This document shows positions 1 to 5,600 of a DNA stretch of 6,000 bases, piece after piece. Position 1 is the first letter of the stretch; every line of letters starts with the position of its first letter. Location of the stretch: contig JAFZOE010000289.1 in assembly GCA_017552845.1 (NCBI GenBank), positions 1 to 6,000 of the forward strand, given 5' to 3'. The notes beneath the pieces are model-generated. The model was given only the letters and a program-made list of their open reading frames with translations, searched no databases and was not told the origin of the DNA. The translations under genes were made by a program, and so were the position numbers. Source of the DNA: Clostridia bacterium. GTDB lineage: Bacteria; Bacillota; Clostridia; Oscillospirales; Acutalibacteraceae.

Positions 1-38
1 AATCCGGCGGCATTACCGCATAAAAGGAAGATGATTAT

Positions 39-1574
39 ATGTCAACTATCGCAATCGCAGGCGCAGGCGTCGGCGGTCTTGTTGCCGCGTGGAAGCTCGC
101 TCTCGCCGGTCACGATGTAACTGTTTATGAGCGAAACAGGGAAGAAGACTGCGCTCATGAGCAGAAAGATTCATTTGACGCCACGGCAATGGACTTCGCC
201 GGCATAGATATCCCCAACGGCTATATAGCGCCGGGAAATGATATAACCTTTTATCCGCTTGATGAAAGCATCGAGCCGATTACGGCTCCCTCGCCCGAAA
301 ACTATAAGAATATCACGGTTGACCGCAAGGTTCTTTTTGCTTATCTTAAAGGACTGGCACAGGTTGCAGGAGCGAAGTTCCTTTTTGAAACCGAAATCAC
401 CGCACCGGTTATGCTCGGCGGCAGAGTTGCGGGTATAAAAACCTCGAGAGGCGATTTCTATGCCGATCTTGTGATTGACTCGTGCGGCATTGACTCACCG
501 CTGAGAACTCAGCTTCCCGAATATACGGCAATCGATCATGAAATCGGCTTCTGCGATTATATCACCGCTTACAGAGCATTCTTTGAGCGCGTTGAATGCG
601 ATGAAGATACGGGCGAAAGATACAAGATTTATCTAAACAGCGACACGGGATTCTCCTGGATTATCACTGAGAAGGACTGCGTGGATGTGCTGATAGTCGA
701 CTTTGAGGATATTCCGTTTGCAAAGGTTGCGGACCGCCTTCACAAGCTGAGCCTGAGAAATCCGCAGATGGGAAAAGAACTTATTAAGGGAGGAAAATTC
801 ACACGCATTCCCGTTCGCGAGCCGCTCGCCGTGCTTGTATCCGACGGCTACGCCGCAATAGGCGATTCGGCATTTATGACCTATGCGGTAAAAGGCTCGG
901 GTATTGCCTATTCAATCAAGGCTGCGGCTGTACTCGCAAGATCTGTTGAAAAGGATGAGAATAAGCTCTTCGATGCCGAGAACCTCTGGGAATACCAGAA
1001 AGATTTCTATAAAGAGGTCGGCTTCGATGCCTGCCGTATAGCGCTTCTCAAAAATCTTATGCCCTATTTTACTGCAGATGAAATAAACGAAATTTTTGCG
1101 CGCCGCCTTGTCACCTCGCAGGAGCTGGATATGCTGCTCGAGGGAAATATACCGATTTCAAAAATCCCGGGCATGCTGAAAGAAAAAATCAAACTGCTCG
1201 GCGACATGCCCGAGTTCAAGGCGCAGCTTATGACGCTGGTCGGCTGGTTCGGCAAATTCACGGTAGTTGAACCGTTTATGCCGAATAAGTATTCGCGCGA
1301 GGACGCGGACAAATGGCGCGACAGATACAATAAATTCTTCGATTCGGTCAAGAACAGCCATGAAAACATAGCGCAGGCGGTTGAGAAGGCCGAGGATAAG
1401 AAGGAGAAGAAAGAAAAGAAGGTCGCTCAGGCAATCGAAAAAGCCGAAGAAAAGAAGGCCAGAAAAGAAGAAAAAGCCGCTCAGGCCGAGGAAAGGAAGG
1501 CGAAAAAGGAAGAGAAAAAGAAGGGCGCCGATGATGGTGAAGAACCGCGTCCCCTGCCCGCTCTTACCGATTGA
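39..1574 (+). CDS. FAD-dependent oxidoreductase (geranylgeranyl-reductase/FixC-like) with Lys/Glu-rich C-terminal tail
   Basis: This 511-residue protein is a probable soluble flavoprotein; its substrate cannot be told from sequence. The N-terminus is a Rossmann dinucleotide-binding fold: G8, G10 and G13 of GAGVGG, with E31 closing strand 2 (VTVYE) as the likely ribose ligand. VDRK at 94-97 matches the conserved segment of the PHBH/geranylgeranyl-reductase superfamily. SCGIDSPLR (148-156) is at the place of the usual DG motif, with C149 where Asp is normal. GYAAIGDSA (270-278) is the second FAD-binding motif. A helical region follows (about 325-440), then a highly charged tail (about 441-511) built of 18-residue repeats, which is not part of the normal family fold. 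The start is supported by AGGAAG at 25-30, 8 nt upstream, and by the Rossmann fold beginning at residue 4. It lies 2 nt before mntP and probably shares its transcript. The superfamily assignment is firm; the reaction is unknown. Confidence 0.85.
   Translation: MSTIAIAGAGVGGLVAAWKLALAGHDVTVYERNREEDCAHEQKDSFDATAMDFAGIDIPNGYIAPGNDITFYPLDESIEPITAPSPENYKNITVDRKVLFAYLKGLAQVAGAKFLFETEITAPVMLGGRVAGIKTSRGDFYADLVIDSCGIDSPLRTQLPEYTAIDHEIGFCDYITAYRAFFERVECDEDTGERYKIYLNSDTGFSWIITEKDCVDVLIVDFEDIPFAKVADRLHKLSLRNPQMGKELIKGGKFTRIPVREPLAVLVSDGYAAIGDSAFMTYAVKGSGIAYSIKAAAVLARSVEKDENKLFDAENLWEYQKDFYKEVGFDACRIALLKNLMPYFTADEINEIFARRLVTSQELDMLLEGNIPISKIPGMLKEKIKLLGDMPEFKAQLMTLVGWFGKFTVVEPFMPNKYSREDADKWRDRYNKFFDSVKNSHENIAQAVEKAEDKKEKKEKKVAQAIEKAEEKKARKEEKAAQAEERKAKKEEKKKGADDGEEPRPLPALTD
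1371..1523 (+). repeat. In-gene tandem repeat: three 54-bp (18-residue) units in the flavoprotein tail
   Basis: Residues 445-462 (AQAVEKAEDKKEKKEKKV), 463-480 (AQAIEKAEEKKARKEEKA) and 481-495 (AQAEERKAKKEEKKK, three residues short) are successive copies of one unit. Each starts with AQA, at nucleotides 1371, 1425 and 1479, so the spacing is exactly 54 bp. Eighteen residues are five turns of an alpha helix, so each unit would present the same face. The composition (Lys, Glu, Ala, almost no hydrophobics) fits a charged single helix or weak coiled coil. The coding strand is strongly purine-biased, with uninterrupted purine runs at about 1398-1422 and 1502-1525. The copies have diverged in sequence, so this is not a recent duplication. 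Confidence 0.8.
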
Positions 1575-1576
1575 TT

Positions 1577-2161
1577 ATGTTTAATTTTTCATTTTTTATA
1601 AACAGCATCCTTTTCGGCGCAGGCCTCGCGATGGACGCCTTCTCGGTTTCGATAGCAAACGGTCTCAACGAGCCGGATATGAGAAAACGCAGGGCATGCG
1701 CAATCTCGGGCACATTCGCATTTTTCCAGTTTGCTATGCCACTCATCGGCTGGTTCTGCGTGCATACCGTAGTCAGATACTTTTCTGCTGTTGAAAGATT
1801 CATTCCGCTTATCGGCTGCGTGCTGCTTCTTTATATCGGCTCAAAAATGATTCTTGATTCTGTGCGCGGAAAGCCCGAGGATGAAAAGCCCGCAGTAGGA
1901 ATCGCAGGGCTGACAGTTCAGGGTATAGCAACATCGATTGACGCGCTCTCGGTAGGATTCACCATTGCGGATTATCCGCTTACCGCCGCGCTCGTTGAGG
2001 CGCTGATTATCGCCGCGGTCACATTCGCAATCTGCTTTGCCGGATGTGTCATAGGCAAGAAGGTCGGCGCGAAATTCGCTGACAAGGCGGGAATCGCAGG
2101 CGGACTGATTCTCATATTCATAGCAGTTGAGATAATTGTAAAGTTTATCCTGAATAAATAA
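1577..2161 (+). CDS. mntP: Manganese efflux pump MntP (DUF204 family)
   Basis: This is a small integral membrane protein of 194 residues, close to the family's usual 185-200, predicted to export Mn(II) from the cytoplasm. It shows the two-fold internal repeat of MntP: GLAMDAFSVSIANG at 16-29 and IATSIDALSVGF at 117-128. D20 and D122 are the paired intramembrane acidic residues thought to handle the metal. MPLIGW (54-59) is another recognisable family segment. About six hydrophobic helices are visible, with a charged central loop around residues 96-105. I chose ATG at 1577; a TTG at 1571 would overlap the upstream stop as TTGA and add two residues. No Shine-Dalgarno sequence precedes either start, so translation is probably coupled to the upstream flavoprotein gene, whose stop ends at 1574. 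No yybP-ykoY manganese riboswitch is visible here, since the gene has no leader of its own. A rho-independent terminator follows directly. Confidence 0.9.
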   Translation: MFNFSFFINSILFGAGLAMDAFSVSIANGLNEPDMRKRRACAISGTFAFFQFAMPLIGWFCVHTVVRYFSAVERFIPLIGCVLLLYIGSKMILDSVRGKPEDEKPAVGIAGLTVQGIATSIDALSVGFTIADYPLTAALVEALIIAAVTFAICFAGCVIGKKVGAKFADKAGIAGGLILIFIAVEIIVKFILNK

Positions 2162-2169
2162 TTCTAAAC

Positions 2170-2197
2170 AGCCCGCAGTTATTGCGGGTTATTTTTT
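2170..2197 (+). terminator. Intrinsic terminator after mntP
   Basis: A GC-rich hairpin pairs CCCGCA (2172-2177) with TGCGGG (2183-2188) around a 5-nt loop. It is extendable by G-U and A-U pairs at the base and followed by a T-rich tract ending in six T (2192-2197). It begins 8 nt after the mntP stop and ends 4 nt before the -35 box of the copper operon, so it insulates that operon from upstream transcription. Confidence 0.9.
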
Positions 2198-2201
2198 GCC
2201 C

Positions 2202-2230
2202 TTGACAAATACCATGTGGGGGTATATAAT
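2202..2230 (+). promoter_or_regulatory. Consensus sigma-A promoter of the csoR-copA operon
   Basis: The -35 box TTGACA (2202-2207) and -10 box TATAAT (2225-2230) both match the housekeeping consensus at all six positions and are separated by the optimal 17 nt (2208-2224). Transcription should begin around 2236-2238, giving a leader of roughly 35 nt before the csoR ATG. Such a strong promoter would be costly unless tightly repressed, which fits the operator that fills its spacer. Confidence 0.92.
2209..2225 (+). promoter_or_regulatory. CsoR operator O1, inside the promoter spacer
   Basis: ATACCATGTGGGGGTAT is a pseudo-palindrome with perfect 5-bp arms (ATACC at 2209-2213, GGTAT at 2221-2225). 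It resembles the G-tract/TAC-arm operators known for Gram-positive CsoR proteins. It fills the spacer and touches the first base of the -10 box, so a bound CsoR tetramer would block RNA polymerase. Assignment to CsoR rests on the motif, the promoter position and the adjacent csoR gene. Confidence 0.82.
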
Positions 2231-2243
2231 GCAAATGAAACAA

Positions 2244-2260
2244 ATACCCGCCAGGGGTAT
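2244..2260 (+). promoter_or_regulatory. Second CsoR operator O2, in the 5' leader
   Basis: ATACCCGCCAGGGGTAT has perfect 6-bp inverted arms (ATACCC at 2244-2249, GGGTAT at 2255-2260) around GCCAG. It shares the ATACC...GGGGTAT framework with the spacer operator, and the two centres are 35 bp apart. It lies downstream of the predicted transcription start and abuts the csoR Shine-Dalgarno sequence AGGAGG (2261-2266). Binding here could act as a second repression site or roadblock. In RNA the same arms could form a small hairpin next to the ribosome binding site. Confidence 0.75.
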
Positions 2261-2271
2261 AGGAGGATATT

Positions 2272-2577
2272 ATGAGTAACACGAAAAAATGCTGCTGCGA
2301 AAAGCATACAGTCCGCAATGAAGTGCAGAAGAAAAAGCTTCTCAACCGCCTTAAAAGAATAGAGGGGCAGGTCAGAGGGCTTGAGGCAATGATTGAAAGC
2401 GACACCTACTGCAACGATATTCTCGTGCAGTCTGCCGCGGTCAACGCCGCGATAAACGCTTTTAATAAGGAACTTCTGAACGCGCATATTCACACCTGCG
2501 TTGCGAGAGATATCCGTGCGGGGAAGGACGAGGTTATCGATGAACTGACCTCCACGATTCAGAAGCTGATGAGGTAA
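2272..2577 (+). CDS. csoR: Copper-sensing transcriptional repressor CsoR
   Basis: This 101-residue, all-helical protein belongs to the CsoR/RcnR family (DUF156), whose members bind operator DNA as tetramers and release it on binding Cu(I). The family hallmark LLNRLKRIEGQVRGLEAMIE is at 23-42. The Cu(I)-ligand triad is present: C47 in helix 2 and H72 and C76 in helix 3 (HIHTC), spaced as in characterised CsoR proteins, with Y46 at the usual second-shell position. This Cys-His-Cys set favours copper over the Ni/Co-sensing RcnR type. An extra N-terminal cluster C7-C8-C9 followed by H12 precedes the core. The start has an ideal AGGAGG (2261-2266), 5 nt upstream of ATG. It is the first gene of the operon, with copA starting 1 nt after its stop, so it should autoregulate through the two operators just upstream. 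Confidence 0.94.
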   Translation: MSNTKKCCCEKHTVRNEVQKKKLLNRLKRIEGQVRGLEAMIESDTYCNDILVQSAAVNAAINAFNKELLNAHIHTCVARDIRAGKDEVIDELTSTIQKLMR

Positions 2578-2578
2578 T

Positions 2579-5101
2579 ATGGAACAGTATAATATAACCG
2601 GAATGAGCTGCGCCGCCTGCTCCGCGAGGGTTGAAAAAGCCGTCTCGCAGGTTTCGGGAGTAACATCCTGTTCGGTGAGTCTGCTGACAAACTCAATGGG
2701 AGTTGAGGGCGGCGCGTCTCCCGCCGAAATCATAAAGGCGGTCACTGACGCGGGTTACGGCGCAGAGCTGAAATCAAAAGAGAAAACCGAATCAGGCAAA
2801 TCCGCTGATTCACTTGAAGATACAGAAACGCCAAAGCTGATACTCCGCCTTATCGCGTCGGCAGTTTTTCTGCTCGCGCTGATGTATTTCTCAATGGGGC
2901 ATTCGATGCTTCATTTTCCTGTTCCACCGTTTTTTGAGAATAATCACATTGCGCTCGCGATTCTTGAAATGCTGCTCGCCGCGGTTGTGATGATTATCAA
3001 TCAGAAGTTCTTCATAAGCGGATTCAAAGGAGCAATTCACGGCGCGCCGAATATGGATACGCTCGTCGCGCTCGGCTCGGGAGCATCGTTTATATGGAGC
3101 TGCGCTGTTCTCTTTATGATGACTGCGCCCACTGCAAATGCCGCAGAGCTTCATCATCAGCTCTATTTTGAATCGGCGGCAATGATTCTCACGCTTATAA
3201 CAATAGGCAAAACCCTCGAGGCAAGATCAAAGGGAAAGACAACCGATGCGCTGAAACCACTGATGAAACTCGCTCCGCAGACTGCGACTCTGCTCCGCGG
3301 CGGCGTTGAAACAACAGTGCCGGCAGAGCATGTTAAGAAGGGCGATATATTTGTAGTAAGACCGGGCGAGAGTATTCCGGTTGACGGCTTTGTAATCGAA
3401 GGAAACACCGCAGTTAACGAGTCCGCGCTCACGGGCGAGAGCATACCTGTCGATAAAGCAAGCGGAGATTTTGTTCCCGCAGGCACGGTAAATCAATCGG
3501 GATTTATTAAATGCGAGGCCTCGCGCGTAGGAGAAGATACAACTCTTTCGCAGATAATCAAAACTGTCTCCGACGCGGCGGCAACCAAGGCTCCGATAGC
3601 TAAAACCGCGGATAAAGTCAGCGGGGTTTTCGTCCCAGCCGTAATCGGAATCGCAGTTGTAACTTTGATTGTATGGCTGATTCTCGGCAGGGAATTCAGT
3701 TATGCTCTTGCCAGGGCAATTTCGGTGCTCGTTATCAGCTGTCCCTGTGCTCTCGGGCTGGCAACGCCGGTCGCAATTATGGTCGGAAACGGTGTCGGCG
3801 CGAGAAACGGCATCCTTTTCAAAACCGCCGCTTCACTTGAAAATACGGGCAAGACTCAGATAATCGCGCTCGATAAAACCGGGACCGTCACAAACGGCAC
3901 GCCGGAAATCACAGACATAATACCCTCGGATAACATAAAAGAAACGGAATTGTTAATACTTGCCGCTTCACTTGAAATAAAAAGCGAGCATCCGCTCGCG
4001 AAAGCGGTTATCTCGCGCGCAGATGCCGAAAACCTTGAATTATATGAAGTCAACAGCTTTGAAGCCGCGCCGGGCAACGGGCTCACCGCTCTGCTTGACG
4101 GTAAAGAAATCGCAGGCGGAAATCTGAGATTTATAAAGGATAAATCGGACATTCCCGATGAATACATCAAAAAGGCCGAAGAGCTTTCAAATCAGGGCAA
4201 AACGCCGATGTTTTTCTCAGTCGGCGGCGAATTCGCGGGTATTATCGCGGTTGCCGACACAATCAAGTCCGATGCAGTGCAGGCAATCTCCGAGCTTCGC
4301 AATATGGGACTGAAAGTCATAATGCTGACGGGCGACAACAGCCGCACCGCACAAGCAATAGGGACACAGGCGGGCGTTGATGAAGTGATTGCAGAGGTGC
4401 TGCCTGACGGCAAAGAAAAGATTATTTCCGAACTTCAGAAATACGGAAAAGTCGCCATGGTCGGCGACGGAATAAACGACGCGCCCGCTCTGACAAGGGC
4501 GGACACGGGCGTAGCGATAGGCGCGGGAACAGATGTGGCAATAGACGCGGCCGACGCGGTGCTGATGAAGAGCAATCTCGCCGATGTGCCTGCGGCAATC
4601 CGGCTGAGCCGCGCAACGCTCAGGAAAATCCGTCAGAACCTCTTCTGGGCATTCTTTTACAATGCAATCTGCATTCCGCTCGCGGCAGGCTGTTTCATAA
4701 AATTCGGGCTGACGCTCAATCCGATGATCGGCGCCGCGGCGATGAGCTTGTCGAGCTTCTGCGTTGTTACCAATGCCCTGCGTCTGAATTTTGTAAATAT
4801 TCACAGCCCGAAACATGATAAAAAGTCGCAGGCAGTTGTGCTTGACGAATCAATATTCAAAAACGAAAAGGAGACAGATAAAATGATTAAGACCACAGTA
4901 AAAATCGAGGGAATGATGTGCCCGCACTGCGAGGCGAGAGTCACCGAGGCATTCAAAACCGCGTTCGGGGTTGAGAACGTCGTCTCATCCCATGAAAAAG
5001 GCGAGACCGTAATCCTCTCCCAATCCCCCATTGATGAAGACAAAGCAAGAGAAACAGTCGAAAAAGCGGGATATAAGTTTACAGGAATTGAAAGCGAATA
5101 A
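2579..5101 (+). CDS. copA: Cu(I)-exporting P1B-type ATPase CopA with an additional C-terminal CopZ-like HMA domain
   Basis: This 840-residue membrane ATPase couples ATP hydrolysis to Cu(I) export. In order: an N-terminal HMA domain with GMSCAAC (8-14, ligands C11 and C14); TM1-4 (about 88-104, 124-141, 161-183, 199-213); actuator domain with TGES (285-288); TM5 (about 350-370); TM6 with the transport site CPC (388-390); phosphorylation motif DKTGT (D432 phosphorylated); SEHP (469-472) in the nucleotide domain; TGDN (584-587); GDGIND (629-634); TM7 with YN (694-695); TM8 with MSLSS (722-726). CPC, YN and MxxSS together mark the Cu(I) P1B-1 class. After a linker (about 746-768) comes a second HMA with GMMCPHC (778-784). 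Two-ended HMA architecture is less usual than one or two N-terminal domains. The start is 1 nt after the csoR stop, with GAGG at 2571-2574. An internal start may give the last domain separately. Confidence 0.95.
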   Translation: MEQYNITGMSCAACSARVEKAVSQVSGVTSCSVSLLTNSMGVEGGASPAEIIKAVTDAGYGAELKSKEKTESGKSADSLEDTETPKLILRLIASAVFLLALMYFSMGHSMLHFPVPPFFENNHIALAILEMLLAAVVMIINQKFFISGFKGAIHGAPNMDTLVALGSGASFIWSCAVLFMMTAPTANAAELHHQLYFESAAMILTLITIGKTLEARSKGKTTDALKPLMKLAPQTATLLRGGVETTVPAEHVKKGDIFVVRPGESIPVDGFVIEGNTAVNESALTGESIPVDKASGDFVPAGTVNQSGFIKCEASRVGEDTTLSQIIKTVSDAAATKAPIAKTADKVSGVFVPAVIGIAVVTLIVWLILGREFSYALARAISVLVISCPCALGLATPVAIMVGNGVGARNGILFKTAASLENTGKTQIIALDKTGTVTNGTPEITDIIPSDNIKETELLILAASLEIKSEHPLAKAVISRADAENLELYEVNSFEAAPGNGLTALLDGKEIAGGNLRFIKDKSDIPDEYIKKAEELSNQGKTPMFFSVGGEFAGIIAVADTIKSDAVQAISELRNMGLKVIMLTGDNSRTAQAIGTQAGVDEVIAEVLPDGKEKIISELQKYGKVAMVGDGINDAPALTRADTGVAIGAGTDVAIDAADAVLMKSNLADVPAAIRLSRATLRKIRQNLFWAFFYNAICIPLAAGCFIKFGLTLNPMIGAAAMSLSSFCVVTNALRLNFVNIHSPKHDKKSQAVVLDESIFKNEKETDKMIKTTVKIEGMMCPHCEARVTEAFKTAFGVENVVSSHEKGETVILSQSPIDEDKARETVEKAGYKFTGIESE
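4867..4885 (+). promoter_or_regulatory. Internal ribosome binding site and ATG within copA
   Basis: AAAGGAG (4867-4873) is followed after 9 nt by an ATG at 4883-4885 that is in the copA frame (codon 769). The spacing and strength are better than those of copA's own start (GAGG, 4 nt from ATG). The site lies in the poorly structured linker exactly at the border of the C-terminal HMA domain, as expected for a functional internal start or the remnant of an ancestral copZ start. Confidence 0.55.
4883..5101 (+). CDS. Putative CopZ-like copper chaperone made by internal initiation within copA
   Basis: From the in-frame ATG at codon 769 of copA, the reading frame encodes 72 residues, the normal size of a free CopZ/Atx1-type chaperone. 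It starts MIKTTVKIEGMMCPHCEARV. The Cu(I) site is C13-P-H-C16 of this product; CxHC is typical of Gram-positive CopZ, whereas the N-terminal HMA of the same ATPase has CAAC. The remainder fits the beta-alpha-beta-beta-alpha-beta HMA fold and ends YKFTGIESE. A free product would carry cytosolic Cu(I) to CopA or CsoR. A strong Shine-Dalgarno sequence precedes the ATG. What is seen is the domain and the start signal; that it is translated separately is inference. The alternative is that it exists only as a C-terminal domain of CopA. Confidence 0.42.
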   Translation: MIKTTVKIEGMMCPHCEARVTEAFKTAFGVENVVSSHEKGETVILSQSPIDEDKARETVEKAGYKFTGIESE

Positions 5102-5136
5102 TACTTCTCTGTAACATACAATTGATAATCATGAAG

Positions 5137-5172
5137 ATAAAAAACGAAGCCCTTGAAAAACAAGGGCTTCGT
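5137..5172 (-). terminator. Intrinsic terminator of rplM-rpsI (possibly also serving copA)
   Basis: A perfect 12-bp stem pairs ACGAAGCCCTTG (5144-5155) with CAAGGGCTTCGT (5161-5172) around an A5 loop. Read on the minus strand it is followed by a run of T (complement of A at 5139-5144), the classic intrinsic terminator, 13 nt after the rpsI stop. On the plus strand only AAATTTTGTG follows, a weak U tract. It would therefore terminate the ribosomal operon efficiently and copA, whose stop is about 40 nt away, perhaps only partly. No other terminator is visible between the convergent genes. Confidence 0.9.
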
Positions 5173-5185
5173 AAATTTTGTGTTC

Positions 5186-5581
5186 TTATCTCTTGCTGAA
5201 CTGCGGTGCACGACGGGCGCCTTTGAGACCGTATTTCTTTCTCTCTTTCATTCTGGGGTCTCTGGCAAGGAGGCCTGCCTTCTTGAGAGGAGAACGGAGT
5301 TCTTCATCAAACTGAAGAAGAGCACGGGCGATGCCGTGGCGGATTGCGCCTGCCTGGCCGGTAACGCCGCCGCCTGCTACTCTGCAGACGATGTCGAATT
5401 TCTCGGCGGTGTCGGTGATTGCGAGAGGCTGACGAACGATGAGCTTAAGAGTTTCAAGGCCGAAATAATCGTCGATGTCTCTTTCGTTGATAGTGATCTT
5501 GCCGGTGCCGGGATATACGCGGACTCTGGCAACTGAGCTCTTTCTGCGGCCGGTGCCGTAGTAATAATTGGATTCGTACAT
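5186..5581 (-). CDS. rpsI: 30S ribosomal protein S9 (uS9)
   Basis: This 131-residue ribosomal protein, of normal length, belongs to the head of the 30S subunit. Recognisable segments are GTGRRKSSVARV (9-20), GGGVTGQAGAIRHGIARAL (70-88) and the basic C-terminus RDPRMKERKKYGLKGARRAPQFSKR (107-131). The final SKR is the conserved tail whose last Arg contacts the P-site tRNA anticodon stem-loop. The N-terminus MYESNYYYGTGRRKS is the form common in Clostridia. The minus-strand start has GGGAGG (5596 to 5591), 9 nt upstream of ATG. It follows rplM with a 19-nt gap in the conserved rplM-rpsI operon and ends just before the hairpin at 5144-5172. Nothing unusual is seen. Confidence 0.98.
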   Translation of the reverse strand: MYESNYYYGTGRRKSSVARVRVYPGTGKITINERDIDDYFGLETLKLIVRQPLAITDTAEKFDIVCRVAGGGVTGQAGAIRHGIARALLQFDEELRSPLKKAGLLARDPRMKERKKYGLKGARRAPQFSKR

Positions 5582-5600
5582 TCTTTATTGCCTCCCTTTC

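Noticed and set aside
1..23. Possible last codons of an upstream gene (frame 3, ending ...GGITA with TAA at 21-23)
   Set aside because: Only about six codons are visible. The spacing to the next Shine-Dalgarno is plausible for an operon, but nothing identifies a protein.
1381..1584. Arg/Lys-rich plus-strand ORF overlapping the flavoprotein tail
   Set aside because: It is the alternative frame of the purine-rich repeat region. It has no ribosome binding site and no recognisable fold, and is an artefact of AAG/GAG repeats.
2827..2840. E. coli-like copA frameshift site (G CCA AAG at 2830-2836, after the first HMA)
   Set aside because: It differs by one base from the C CCA AAG type heptamer, so the Pro tRNA would re-pair poorly. 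The -1 frame does not stop promptly but runs on for over 30 codons, unlike a signal designed to release the N-terminal HMA.
4217..4816. 199-residue minus-strand ORF inside copA, and the other long minus-strand ORFs opposite copA and csoR
   Set aside because: They are shadows of strongly supported genes. The translations show no domain or hydrophobic pattern and no Shine-Dalgarno, and the opposite frame carries all P-type ATPase motifs.
4791..4820. Possible internal promoter in the copA linker (TTGTAA, 17 nt, CATGAT)
   Set aside because: Each box matches only four of six consensus positions. This is background level and not enough to support a separate transcript for the C-terminal domain.
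5153..5536. 127-residue plus-strand ORF opposite rpsI
   Set aside because: It is an antisense shadow of the ribosomal S9 gene that starts inside the terminator hairpin, with no family resemblance.
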